A DNA stretch of 64,000 nucleotides from GCA-1730015 sp964550655 (GTDB taxonomy: Bacteria; Pseudomonadota; Gammaproteobacteria; Granulosicoccales; Granulosicoccaceae): NCBI GenBank assembly GCA_964550655.1, contig CAZKAQ010000001.1, forward strand, positions 40,861 through 104,860, read 5' to 3'. Of this stretch, positions 25,253 through 34,112 are shown piece after piece. The position numbers and the translations under genes are program-made. The notes under the pieces were generated by a model. The model saw only the letters and a program-made list of their open reading frames with translations. It did not search any database and was not told the origin of the DNA. Each line of letters begins with the position of its first letter. The stretch's first letter is position 1.

Positions 25253-27697
25253 TCAAATAGTGTCTGATCGAGGCAGTTTGCTTTCAGGATCATAGGCGGC
25301 TTCTTTGAGTACCACCGCATCTCGTTCTGCACCTGCGATAATGACTTTAAGTTTGGTTCCAGGTGTCGCAGCAACGGGACGTATATAGGCGAATGCCAGT
25401 ATTTTCTGCACCGTGTGTGAAAACACAACAGATGCGGTAGAGCCAACAACTTTGTTTTGGTAAATGACTGCCTCGCCTCCATGTCCGTCTTCAATTCCAT
25501 TGGGCTCTATTTGCAGGTAGCTACAAATCCAGGGAAGCTCACTGTCAATACTGGCTTGCGTTGCATCTTTTCCAATAAAATCTTTATCCATTTTGACAAA
25601 GCGCATTACGTCGGCTTCAGGCAATGTCACTTCATTGGTAAGTTCCGATGCGCCTTTGAACATTTTTTCCATGCGCATAATGTTCATGGCGAATGAACCG
25701 TAGTTTACGATGTTACATGTCTGCCCGGCTTGCCAGAGTGCATCATAGATGGCCAGTAAATTCTGCCGATCGCAGTGAATCTCCCAACCGAGTTCACCTG
25801 CGTAGGAGATTCGTATGGCCCGGCAGTTTTTGTCTGAGATTTTTATTTGCTGTGCACTGAGCCAGCGGAAGCTTTTATTGTCGAGGCCAGCGTCAGTGCA
25901 TGATGACAACACTGCTCGTGCCTCAGGGCCATTGATGGTGAGTGCGCCCCAGGCATCAGATAAATTCACAATACTGATGTCTTCACTGTTATGGCTACGA
26001 TGCAAATGATCAAGCAGGCGTTGTTCAAAAAATGCAGCACATACCAGGTAATATTGATCAGCTGAGAAACGGATAACTGTTGCTTCGAGCTCAATTCGCC
26101 CGCGCTGATTCAAAAAATGTGTGAGTGCAACACCGCCGTCTTTTTGTGGCAGCCGGTTGGCTATTAGCGGTTCCAGAAAACTGCCGGCATGTTTTCCGGA
26201 GACTTCCACTTTGGTGAAAGCACAAATATCCATTATGCCAACACCATTGCGTACCGCAGAGACTTCTTTAGCCAGTATCTTGTGGAGCGCATTGCGTTTA
26301 AAAGAGTAGTGGTCGCGCTGTTCTATATTGTCCGTTGCAAACCAGCGCGGTCTTTCATGACCATAGACTTCTTCAAATACTGCACCGCAGGATTTCAGTC
26401 TTTCATAAAGTGGTGAAGGTTTTACCGGCCTGCCGGCTAAACGGTTGTAGTGCGGGTATGGAATTTCATGTCGCAGACAATAGTCTTCGCGGGCTTTGAT
26501 AACCTGCCATTCTTTATTGGCGTAACCGCCGAAGCGGCGCGGATCGTAGTCACGCATAGAGATATCTGCGGCGCCGTGTACGATCCATCTTGCCAGTTCG
26601 CGTGTCAGCCCGGGTCCCCAGCCGATACCGATCTGCGTACCGCAGCAACACCAGTAGTTGCTAACACCCGCAACCGGGCCAATGAGTGGATTGCCATCCG
26701 GCGGGTGCGAGATAGCGCCATGCACATCGCGTTTAATACCGAGCTCGGCGAGTATTGGCATTCTTTCCAGTGCGTTCTCAAGCCATGGCATAACACGATC
26801 ATAGTCCGGCTGAAACAGTTCGTTCTCGGCTTCCCACGGACAATGGTCTTCCCACACGGTATTGGGATTTTCTTTTTCATAAATACCGATAAGGCCGGAC
26901 TTTTGTTCCATACGAATGTAGCCGGATACCTTGCGGTCATCGCGTATGACCGGTAACTCTTTATCAAGTGCCTGAAACTCCGGCACTGTATCTGTCACAA
27001 AGTAGTGATGCGTCATTGAAGTCATTGGCAGTTGCAGACCGGACCACTCACCCATTTGTCGGGCATAGGTGCCGCCTGCGTTAACTACATGCTCGCAGAT
27101 AATATCACCATGCTCTGTTGAGACTTTCCATTCACCTGTGTCGAGTTGTTTGATATCAGTGGCGCGGCACTGGCGAATGATTGTTGTGCCAAATTGTCGT
27201 GCGCCTGCTGCCATAGCCTGCGTTACACCGGAAGGATCAACATGGCCATCGTCCGGTGTGTAGAGTGCACCCAGTATTCCATCAAGGTTATAGAAGGGAT
27301 GTAGTGTGTGGATGAAATCGGTATCTACCAGCTCAATGTTAAACCCGAGTGATCGACCGACCGAGAGTGTGTGGCGCAGCCAGTCCATCTCGTCTTCTTC
27401 ATAGGCAATCCGGAATGAACCGCAGCCGTGCCAGGTGACGCTGTGGCCGGTTTCTTTTTCCAGTGCACCGGAGTAGAGGCCAATGTTGTAGTCGACACAT
27501 TTGCCGAGACTGAAGCTTGAGGTGGAGTGGGTGATCTGCCCTGCAGCATGCCAGGTGGAGCCTGATGTCAGTTCTGCTTTTTCAAGCAGGACAACATCGG
27601 TCCAGCCTTCGTGGGCAAGGTGGTAGGCGATGCCGCAGCCCATGACGCCACCGCCGACTATAACGACTCTGGCGTGTGAAGGTGGGGTAGGGTGCAT
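25253..27697 (-). CDS. FAD-dependent demethylase fused to a GcvT domain (second copy)
   Basis: This 814-residue protein has the FAD loop VVIVGGGVMGCGIAYHLAHEG, then TSGSTWHAAGQ, whose His matches the covalent-flavin position of dimethylglycine dehydrogenases. A GcvT-type C-terminal half includes ISYAGELGWEIHCD. It is the same length and architecture as the protein at 15073-17514, but the sequences differ widely, so it is an older paralogue rather than a recent duplicate. It is the first gene of the leftward arm that diverges from the RpiR regulator. Expected role: oxidative N-demethylation with transfer of the one-carbon unit to tetrahydrofolate. Confidence 0.9.
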   Translation of the reverse strand: MHPTPPSHARVVIVGGGVMGCGIAYHLAHEGWTDVVLLEKAELTSGSTWHAAGQITHSTSSFSLGKCVDYNIGLYSGALEKETGHSVTWHGCGSFRIAYEEDEMDWLRHTLSVGRSLGFNIELVDTDFIHTLHPFYNLDGILGALYTPDDGHVDPSGVTQAMAAGARQFGTTIIRQCRATDIKQLDTGEWKVSTEHGDIICEHVVNAGGTYARQMGEWSGLQLPMTSMTHHYFVTDTVPEFQALDKELPVIRDDRKVSGYIRMEQKSGLIGIYEKENPNTVWEDHCPWEAENELFQPDYDRVMPWLENALERMPILAELGIKRDVHGAISHPPDGNPLIGPVAGVSNYWCCCGTQIGIGWGPGLTRELARWIVHGAADISMRDYDPRRFGGYANKEWQVIKAREDYCLRHEIPYPHYNRLAGRPVKPSPLYERLKSCGAVFEEVYGHERPRWFATDNIEQRDHYSFKRNALHKILAKEVSAVRNGVGIMDICAFTKVEVSGKHAGSFLEPLIANRLPQKDGGVALTHFLNQRGRIELEATVIRFSADQYYLVCAAFFEQRLLDHLHRSHNSEDISIVNLSDAWGALTINGPEARAVLSSCTDAGLDNKSFRWLSAQQIKISDKNCRAIRISYAGELGWEIHCDRQNLLAIYDALWQAGQTCNIVNYGSFAMNIMRMEKMFKGASELTNEVTLPEADVMRFVKMDKDFIGKDATQASIDSELPWICSYLQIEPNGIEDGHGGEAVIYQNKVVGSTASVVFSHTVQKILAFAYIRPVAATPGTKLKVIIAGAERDAVVLKEAAYDPESKLPRSDTI

Positions 27698-27736
27698 AGA
27701 AAAATTCAGCTGGTGGTTGCTTGCGATATTAATAAA

Positions 27737-27774
27737 ACATTTGTACTCTAGTCAAATATGAATCAAACAAATGT
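27737..27774. promoter_or_regulatory. candidate RpiR operator, 8-bp inverted repeat across the start codon
   Basis: ACATTTGT (27737-27744) and its exact complement ACAAATGT (27767-27774) are spaced 22 bases apart. They flank the RpiR start codon at 27758 within the 60-base divergent promoter region. A dimeric HTH protein bound here could repress itself and control the leftward demethylase operon. Confidence 0.45.
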
Positions 27775-28678
27775 ACCATCACCGGCATCTGAAACGCAGC
27801 CAATGGCTGGCGTGCTGACAGCGCTGACACTCGGGCTTGATGAATTTACGCCCGAGATGCGAAAAGCTGCATCCTATGTTCTTGAGAATCCAAACAACGT
27901 AAGCGTTTCATCAATGCGCGAAATCGCAATATCGGCGAATGTAAAGCCGAACACGCTGGTTCGACTGGCCCGTTCGGTCGGTTTTGAAGGCTATGAAGAT
28001 TTTCGTGAGCCGTTCCGGGAAGAGATCCGGCGTGGCAGCGTGACGTTTCCGGATCGTGCCCGCTGGCTGCAGTCGCTTGGTCAGAGTGGCAAGATCGGTG
28101 ATCTCTATCGCGATATGGTGAGTAGCGCGATCAGCAATATCGAAGATTCGTTTGCCGGAATCGATGTTGAAAGCCTGAAATCTGCGGCTGAGGCTTTGCT
28201 TAAATCACGGCAGGTTTTTACCCTTGGGGTGGGTGTCAACAGCTCCAATGCGCAGAACTTTACCTATCTTGCCAGTACCGGTCTGGTGCAGTTCCATGCG
28301 ATACCGCGCAATGGCAGCACGCCGGTAGATGATCTCGCATGGGCTGACCATAAAGACGTTTTGATCGCAATCACCTTAAAACCCTATCGTTCAGAAGTAG
28401 TTGAGGCCTTTACCATTGCCAAAGAACAAGGGGTTCACTGTATAGGCATCTCTGACAGTCCGGCATCTCCCATTGTTACTGCAGCTGATCACAGTTTTGT
28501 TGTATCGGCAGATACACCACAGTTTTTTCCGTCGTCGGTTTCGACTATTGCCTTGCTTGAGACGTTATTGTCTTTTGCTATTGCTATCGGGCCACCTGAA
28601 GTAGTAGAACGAGTAAAACGATTTCATGATCGCAGACATCAACTTGGTTTATATCATTCAGATACCATGTCTGAGTAA
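27758..28678 (+). CDS. RpiR/MurR-family transcriptional regulator (HTH plus SIS)
   Basis: This 306-residue regulator has an N-terminal RpiR helix-turn-helix (FTPEMRKAASYVLENPNNVS, then ISANVKPNTLVRLARSVGFEGYEDF). The C-terminal SIS domain (about residues 130-270) includes TLGVGVNSSNAQNFTYLA and GISDSPASPI. SIS domains of this family usually sense phosphosugars, but RpiR members also control amino-acid and osmolyte catabolism. It diverges by 60 bases from the FAD-GcvT operon. Its stop overlaps the next ATG (TAATG), so it is coupled to the Rieske operon and is the likely local switch. Confidence 0.92.
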   Translation: MNQTNVPSPASETQPMAGVLTALTLGLDEFTPEMRKAASYVLENPNNVSVSSMREIAISANVKPNTLVRLARSVGFEGYEDFREPFREEIRRGSVTFPDRARWLQSLGQSGKIGDLYRDMVSSAISNIEDSFAGIDVESLKSAAEALLKSRQVFTLGVGVNSSNAQNFTYLASTGLVQFHAIPRNGSTPVDDLAWADHKDVLIAITLKPYRSEVVEAFTIAKEQGVHCIGISDSPASPIVTAADHSFVVSADTPQFFPSSVSTIALLETLLSFAIAIGPPEVVERVKRFHDRRHQLGLYHSDTMSE

Positions 28679-29775
28679 TGTGTATGAATACTGATAAGCA
28701 GCTCACTCACTCACTGGATGCAAAGTACTATACCGATCCACAGATATTTAAACTCGAGCAAAACGGGCTGTTTGCACGCACCTGGCAGTTCGCAGGCCAT
28801 AGTTCTGAACTTAAAGAACCCGGTGACTATTTTACTTTTACGATCGCGGGTGAGAGCCTTTTTTGTGTTAAAACTCGCGACAATGACGTTAAAGCCTACT
28901 ACAACGTCTGTCAGCATCGGGCTCATCAACTGGTGCAGGGCAAGGGCAATAACACCCTGATTGTCTGCCCTTATCATGCGTGGACATACGAGTTAACCGG
29001 ACAGTTGCGTGGCGGACCGAACACTAAATCTGTACCCGGGTTCAATCGCGAAAAAATCTGCCTGACCGAAGTACGAATTGAAAACTTCTGCGGATTTATT
29101 TTTGCCAATCTCGATCCGGACGCAGCACCGATGGATGAATGGTTTCCAAATGTACGGCGCGAATTGACAGAATACGTACCGCACATTGAATCGCTCAAGC
29201 CCTTTGAATGGGTAGAGGTACCGGAACAATGTAACTGGAAAGTGTCTGTTGAAAACTACTCTGAATGTTATCACTGTCAGTTGAATCATCCGACTTTTGC
29301 CAATGGTATTGTCAAATCCGTCACTTACGATATTCAGCCGCAGGGATACTGTTTGCGACATACCACAGAATGTCAGAACCTCGATCAGATGACTTATCCG
29401 ATTGACCTTGAGTCGAATCAACATGCCGGTCATTACTCAAGCTGGTTTTTATGGCCGATGATGTCTTTTCAGGTGTATCCGGGTAATGTGCTCAACACTT
29501 ATCACTGGCGTGCTATTGATCATCAGCAAGTGATGCTTTACCGCGGTTGGTATACAACTGATGGCAGCGATGCCGATGTTTTACAACAACTGGCAAGGCA
29601 AGACCGCGAAACCACCGTTGAAGAAGATATACATCTGGTTGAATCTGTACAGCGCGGGCTCAATAGTCGTGGTTATGTGCCCGGACCCTTAGTTATAGAT
29701 CCGCAGTGCGGTGTGCAGTCAGAGCATTCGATAGCAGCACTTCAACGCTGGATGAGAGAATCTGTTGATGACTGA
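28678..29775 (+). CDS. Rieske non-heme iron oxygenase, quaternary-amine demethylase type
   Basis: This 365-residue protein has the Rieske cluster ligands Cys78-x-His80 and Cys97-x2-His100 (CQHRAHQL, CPYHAWTY). The catalytic iron site has His199 and His204 (ECYHCQLNH), with Asp317 as probable third ligand. The bridging acid before the first His is Glu196 rather than the usual Asp, as in carnitine monooxygenase CntA. This supports a quaternary ammonium substrate such as a betaine. The start overlaps the regulator stop. No ferredoxin-reductase partner is encoded nearby. Confidence 0.92.
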   Translation: MCMNTDKQLTHSLDAKYYTDPQIFKLEQNGLFARTWQFAGHSSELKEPGDYFTFTIAGESLFCVKTRDNDVKAYYNVCQHRAHQLVQGKGNNTLIVCPYHAWTYELTGQLRGGPNTKSVPGFNREKICLTEVRIENFCGFIFANLDPDAAPMDEWFPNVRRELTEYVPHIESLKPFEWVEVPEQCNWKVSVENYSECYHCQLNHPTFANGIVKSVTYDIQPQGYCLRHTTECQNLDQMTYPIDLESNQHAGHYSSWFLWPMMSFQVYPGNVLNTYHWRAIDHQQVMLYRGWYTTDGSDADVLQQLARQDRETTVEEDIHLVESVQRGLNSRGYVPGPLVIDPQCGVQSEHSIAALQRWMRESVDD

Positions 29776-30598
29776 GTCACTGGCAATGCCTGAGAGCTTC
29801 AGGCCCGAACATAAGCTTTTTCCGCATCAGGTCGGTTTTACCTGCCCACCCCATGACTGGGATGCTGCACCATCAGATTTTCAACGTATAAGCCCGGATA
29901 CAGTTGGTGTGCATGGCTGGATGCTGCACTTACCGAACTATCGACATCAACTGCAGCAGCGCAACAATAACTTTTCAATGCTAGATGATTTTGTACAGTG
30001 TATGGCAAACAATGGTGCCGATGTCTGTGCCCAGGTTGGATCAAACTGGGTGCATGCCAGTGGCAAGGGCGTTAACGGTATCGACGACTATTGCCGACAA
30101 CTTCAAGATAAATACGGTGTGCCGTTGCACATGGCGGGTTTTGCGCTGGTAGAAGCATTGCGTGAAATGAATGTAGAAAAGGTAGCCTTGAATGCGGTCT
30201 ATCACTGGCATGACTGGTGGAAGGGAACCGTCGGCTTTTTAAAAGAGGCGGGCTTTGATGTGCTCTATGCCGGTAACTTTTATGATCAGGGATGGTTTGA
30301 AACACAGCAGCAGGTTAATGACTGTCGCTGGGTCTTTGATGCAGACCTGGTAAAAAAGAGTTTTACCTATGTTGCAGAGCAGGCACCTGAAGCTGATGTG
30401 TATCTCGCTAACGGCATGGTAAATTTCAGAACAGGGCCGAACGGACTTCCACAGCGTATGCTGCACCAGACGCCTATGTTAGAAGATCTGCTGGGTAAGC
30501 CGGTTGTCGCTCATGACACCGCTTTGTATTGGCGAGTCTTTAAAACGCTTGGCTTAAAACCAACCGGTAATCATGGTCAGCTGTTGCAGAGTCTGTAA
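29768..30598 (+). CDS. Asp/Glu-racemase-superfamily protein lacking the catalytic cysteines
   Basis: The start overlaps the Rieske gene by 8 bases. The ~276 residues have the superfamily's two-domain layout, similar to maleate isomerase/arylmalonate decarboxylase proteins. The first active-site segment reads CAQVGSNWVHAS (no Cys at the nucleophile position) and the second reads VYLANGMVNFRT where relatives have SCTNLRT. Both cysteines therefore appear replaced. Either it catalyses different chemistry or it is a binding/regulatory homologue. It is placed between the oxygenase and a sulfotransferase-like gene with overlaps on both sides, so it is surely part of this pathway. Confidence 0.75.
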   Translation: MTESLAMPESFRPEHKLFPHQVGFTCPPHDWDAAPSDFQRISPDTVGVHGWMLHLPNYRHQLQQRNNNFSMLDDFVQCMANNGADVCAQVGSNWVHASGKGVNGIDDYCRQLQDKYGVPLHMAGFALVEALREMNVEKVALNAVYHWHDWWKGTVGFLKEAGFDVLYAGNFYDQGWFETQQQVNDCRWVFDADLVKKSFTYVAEQAPEADVYLANGMVNFRTGPNGLPQRMLHQTPMLEDLLGKPVVAHDTALYWRVFKTLGLKPTGNHGQLLQSL

Positions 30599-31344
30599 TG
30601 CATAAAATAATCGCGCTTTGGGCGGTACCACGTTCAACCAGTACTGCGTTTGAATGGATGATGCGACAACGGGGTGATTTAACCTGCCTGCATGAACCGT
30701 TTGGTGAGGCATGGTACCAGGGGGAAGCGCCGTTATGGCAACGCTTCAGGCCGGGGGATAAAACCACGCCAGGTCTCACACTTGAAAGTACCTGGGCAGA
30801 GATTAAACAGCTGGCGCAAAAAGGCCCGGTATTTATAAAAGACTTTCCTCACTACATTAACCATCTATGGGATGCAGAGTTTCTTTCTCACTTTACCCAT
30901 GCGTTTCTGATTCGTGATCCTGCGTTAACTGTCACTTCAATGTATGACAAATGGCCTGACTTTGATGAAGGTGAAACGGGGTTTCCCGAGCAGCGCGCCT
31001 TATTTGATCTGTTAACTGCTCTGCACGGCAGACCACCGCCGGTGTTTGACAGTGCTGATATTCTTGAGAACCCCGAAGCGATGGTGAGTTTGTTTTGCGA
31101 TGCTGTGGGAATACCGTTTATAAAATCAGCGCTGCGCTGGGAGCCGGGTGCCGATACCGGGCAATACAGTTGGTGGGATGGTGGCTCTTTCCATCAGAAC
31201 CTTAAACAGTCAACTGGCTTAACTCCGCAGAAACGCAAGTACGTGGAGCTTGATGATGCACCGGACCGGGTAGTGCAAGTGTGTCGGCGGATGTCGCCTC
31301 ATTATCAACACTTGTATGCACATCGCGTTAATAGTGCGGGTTAA
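30598..31344 (+). CDS. small sulfotransferase-family P-loop protein
   Basis: This 248-residue protein starts IIALWAVPRSTSTAFEWMM, a PAPS-loop variant with R-S-T-S-T in place of R-S-G-T-T. A second motif, FLIRDPALTVTSMY, matches the 3'-phosphate-binding arginine/serine region of sulfotransferases. The start ATG overlaps the preceding stop (TAATG). It is unrelated in layout to the TPR fusions at 117-4187. It ends the Rieske operon. A sulfotransferase in a demethylation pathway is unexpected; it may sulfate the substrate or an intermediate, or use the fold for another P-loop reaction (inference). Confidence 0.78.
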   Translation: MHKIIALWAVPRSTSTAFEWMMRQRGDLTCLHEPFGEAWYQGEAPLWQRFRPGDKTTPGLTLESTWAEIKQLAQKGPVFIKDFPHYINHLWDAEFLSHFTHAFLIRDPALTVTSMYDKWPDFDEGETGFPEQRALFDLLTALHGRPPPVFDSADILENPEAMVSLFCDAVGIPFIKSALRWEPGADTGQYSWWDGGSFHQNLKQSTGLTPQKRKYVELDDAPDRVVQVCRRMSPHYQHLYAHRVNSAG

Positions 31345-31365
31345 GCCAGACAAATCGGATCAAAC

Positions 31366-31662
31366 TTAACCTTTGTCAGGTACACGTAATTGTCGAAAAA
31401 ATTCTCCTAATCCCTGAGCCTCTACAATGCTGTAGACAAAATAGGCAACAACTGCGGAAACTACGATCAGTGACATGGACTTAAAGAGACTCACAAGCCC
31501 CGAATACTTATCCTCGTTTTCCGTGTTTGGTGCGGCAGAATTGCTTTTGGATCTGGATGAACGCCTTCGGCGAAAGCGCCTGCGATACAAGCTTCTCTTG
31601 CGTTGGCTTGTATCGTACATATTGCTTTTGGTCGACGTATTTCTACTCATACTGCTTTCCAT
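31366..31662 (-). CDS. small basic single-pass membrane protein
   Basis: This 98-residue protein has an Arg/Ser-rich N-terminal half (RRRFRRRRSSRSKS near residues 28-41) and one membrane helix (SLIVVSAVVAYFVYSIV, about residues 65-82). A second in-frame ATG at 31650 is an equally good start. No family recognised. It converges with the sulfotransferase-like gene. The basic tail would face the cytoplasm by the positive-inside rule and could contact nucleic acid or phospholipid. Confidence 0.6.
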   Translation of the reverse strand: MESSMSRNTSTKSNMYDTSQRKRSLYRRRFRRRRSSRSKSNSAAPNTENEDKYSGLVSLFKSMSLIVVSAVVAYFVYSIVEAQGLGEFFRQLRVPDKG

Positions 31663-32063
31663 TAGCTATCCATGGTTGCTGTCTTGATCCTGATTGCTCT
31701 AGGGTCGGCGGACGGGCCGCCATTCAAAAACTCGCGATCCTGCGATTTTGTCTCTTATTCGCATTTCAAAGCCACATACAAATATTAAAACAATGAATAC
31801 CACATAAACAACAGCTTTGTTGCCCTCACGTTACTTGTAGTACGACATCGCTCGATCGCCAATTATTCTTCCTATGATAAAAAGTATACATTGCCTGGGC
31901 AGTATTTTAAACGTGTGATCATATCGCCGGGATTTCTTATAACCCTGCCACTAACCCTGATTGTTGAGTTAATCAGATTTTCAAGGAGGTGTAGCGGCAT
32001 TACAGCACAATATAATTGTTCCGTAAGCGACGCGTTTTTTTCAGGCTGGTATGAGTACCGGCC
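31663..32063. other. 401-base spacer left of murQ
   Basis: An AT-rich region between the small membrane-protein gene and the end of murQ. A strong ribosome-site-like AAGGAGG occurs near 31983, but only GTG-TAG follows it, so no gene is supported. A short GC hairpin (GGCGGAC-GGGCCGCC) lies near 31707-31722. No RNA gene recognised. Confidence 0.4.
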
Positions 32064-32984
32064 TTATCCACCAGACTGGTTGATGGCCACGCGCAGATGT
32101 CCTGAAGTATCTCCCAGAATACTCTGCGCCTCTGCATGTGATACCCCGGTGAGGTTCATTAGTATGGCGGCTTTCACGTCGTACCGGCTTTGCTCTAAAA
32201 CATCGGCTGCAGTTTGTCTTGTGCATCCTGTCGCTTGCGACACAATGTTGATTGCGCGCGCTGCGAGTTTTTCATTGCTTGCCACCACATCAACCATCAG
32301 GTTTTGATAGCACTTGCCAATTTTTACCATACTGGCTGTTGTGAGCATATTGAGCACAAGCTTCTGTGCAGTACCTGATTTTAATCGCGTTGACCCGGTC
32401 AGTACTTCAGGGCCTACCACAGGTGCAATGGTTATATCTGAAAATCCCGAGATCTCTGAATCGGCATTGCAAGTCAGTGCGATGGTTTGGGCCCCTGTTG
32501 ATTTTGCATAGGCGAGTGCTCCCAGTACATAAGGTGTGCGCCCACTGGCAGCAATACCGACGACAACATCTTTATCAGTAAGGGTATGTTCAATGAGATC
32601 GAGCTTTCCCGCTTCAGGTGAGTCTTCAGCGTTTTCCTTTGACCGGAAGACAGCATCGCTGCCTCCGGCAATTAACCCGATCACCATGTCTTCAGCAACG
32701 CCAAAGGTAGGCGGGCACTCGGATGCATCAAGTATACCCAGCCGTCCGCTGGTTCCGGCACCCGTATACAAAAGACGTCCACCGCTACGGAAGGCATCGC
32801 TGATGACATCGACGGCTTTGGCTATTTGCGGTAACTCTTTTTCAATGGCCAGTGGAACCAGCTTATCCTGTTGATTGATTGCGCTTACCAGTTCAATTGA
32901 ACTGAGCGTATCGAGCTCCATAGTGTCCGGATTACGCTCTTCAGATGATAGCTTTGACAACGTTTCAAACAATTCATCACGCAT
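32064..32984 (-). CDS. murQ: N-acetylmuramic acid 6-phosphate etherase
   Basis: This 306-residue SIS-domain protein has LLYTGAGTSGRLGILDASECPPTFG containing the catalytic Glu of the MurQ motif (S-E-C-P-P-T-F). GIAASGRTPYVLGAL and ALTCNADSEI are also conserved. It converts MurNAc-6-phosphate to GlcNAc-6-phosphate plus D-lactate in the cytoplasm. It follows anmK by 18 bases, so the two consecutive steps of anhydro-MurNAc salvage are co-transcribed. The C-terminal ~45 residues form a UBA-like helical extension usual for MurQ. Confidence 0.97.
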   Translation of the reverse strand: MRDELFETLSKLSSEERNPDTMELDTLSSIELVSAINQQDKLVPLAIEKELPQIAKAVDVISDAFRSGGRLLYTGAGTSGRLGILDASECPPTFGVAEDMVIGLIAGGSDAVFRSKENAEDSPEAGKLDLIEHTLTDKDVVVGIAASGRTPYVLGALAYAKSTGAQTIALTCNADSEISGFSDITIAPVVGPEVLTGSTRLKSGTAQKLVLNMLTTASMVKIGKCYQNLMVDVVASNEKLAARAINIVSQATGCTRQTAADVLEQSRYDVKAAILMNLTGVSHAEAQSILGDTSGHLRVAINQSGG

Positions 32985-33002
32985 TGTTAATCCTGATCAA
33001 CT

Positions 33003-34112
33003 TCAATTCGGTGCAGCATAGAGTACACCCAGAGAAGTCTGTTGTTTTGCACCGGTAACTGCTGGCAGGTTGCATGGTTCATTGTGTATACGCTGGCGGG
33101 CGAGCCATGCAAACGCCATCGCCTCCATATAGTCTACAGATATACCGCGTTCAGTAGTCGGTATAACAAGCCAGTCCGGCAGATGCTGCTGCAGTTGCTG
33201 CATTACAAGCGGATTGTGCGCACCACCTCCACAGACAAGTAATTCATTGCTCGGGCCACTCCGGTAACGCTGTACCTGAAGTGCTGTGGAGAGTGCTGTA
33301 AATTCACATAGAGTTCGTTGTACATCCTGCGGTAAACAGGATTCCGGCAGATGGCTTTCCAGCCATTGCAGATTATAGTGTTCTCTGCCTGTGCTTTTGG
33401 GCGGTGCCAGAGACAGGTAGTTATCAGCTAATATGCGTTGCAGCAATGTGTTGTTTAGCTGCCCTTGTTGAGCCCATTGTGCATTGTGATCATAACTTTT
33501 TTCTGTGTGCTGTTCACACCAGGCATCCATCAGTATATTTCCAGGCCCGGTATCAAAACCAATAACGTTTCCGTCAGCATCCAGCACAGTGATATTGGCT
33601 ATGCCTCCTATATTGAGAACCACGGTGGTGGAGTCGCGCTGTGGAAATAAAAATTGATGAAACGCAGGTGCCAATGGCGCACCCTGACCACCCAGTGCGA
33701 TATCAAGGCGACGGAAGTCGGCAATAGTATCTATACCGGTAGTTGCAGCGATCAGGTTTGCATCACCGAGTTGAATTGTAAAAGGCGAGTCTCCTGTTGG
33801 CTGATGGCAGACGGTCTGACCGTGGTTACCTATGGCTGTTATCGAGCTGGCGTCAACTTTTGCCTGTTCGAGCAGGTTGATTACCGCTGTTGCATAGAGC
33901 TTTGCTAATTTGTGATCGATAAGACCTAAAAGTGAAAGCGTGGTCTTCTGCTCAGAGCTGATTGTGAGAATCTGCTGACGTAGTGCATGTGGTATGGGTA
34001 GTTGATAACTACTGAGTAGTTCAATGTTGTCTGTGTCAATAGATACCAGCGCGGCATCTATCGCATCCAGGCTGGTGCCGGACATTAAACCTACATAAAG
34101 TTCGTCTGCCAC
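33003..34112 (-). CDS. anmK: anhydro-N-acetylmuramic acid kinase
   Basis: This 369-residue protein starts at GTG with a GATGAG site 7 bases upstream. Hallmarks are VGLMSGTSLDAIDAA (ATP-binding), GNHGQTVCHQP, and DFRRLDIALGGQGAPLAP with the catalytic Asp. NIGGIANITVL and CGGGAHNPLVM also match. It phosphorylates and opens 1,6-anhydro-MurNAc to MurNAc-6-phosphate, which the following gene product MurQ uses. Length and all motifs are typical, so it should be active. Confidence 0.97.
   Translation of the reverse strand: MADELYVGLMSGTSLDAIDAALVSIDTDNIELLSSYQLPIPHALRQQILTISSEQKTTLSLLGLIDHKLAKLYATAVINLLEQAKVDASSITAIGNHGQTVCHQPTGDSPFTIQLGDANLIAATTGIDTIADFRRLDIALGGQGAPLAPAFHQFLFPQRDSTTVVLNIGGIANITVLDADGNVIGFDTGPGNILMDAWCEQHTEKSYDHNAQWAQQGQLNNTLLQRILADNYLSLAPPKSTGREHYNLQWLESHLPESCLPQDVQRTLCEFTALSTALQVQRYRSGPSNELLVCGGGAHNPLVMQQLQQHLPDWLVIPTTERGISVDYMEAMAFAWLARQRIHNEPCNLPAVTGAKQQTSLGVLYAAPN

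Noticed and set aside
31980..31990. Strong AAGGAGG ribosome-site-like sequence
   Set aside because: It is followed immediately by GTG-TAG and no in-frame coding sequence.
31891..32307. Plus-strand 138-codon frame overlapping the end of murQ
   Set aside because: It runs mostly antisense to the well-supported murQ gene and lacks a ribosome site and family resemblance.
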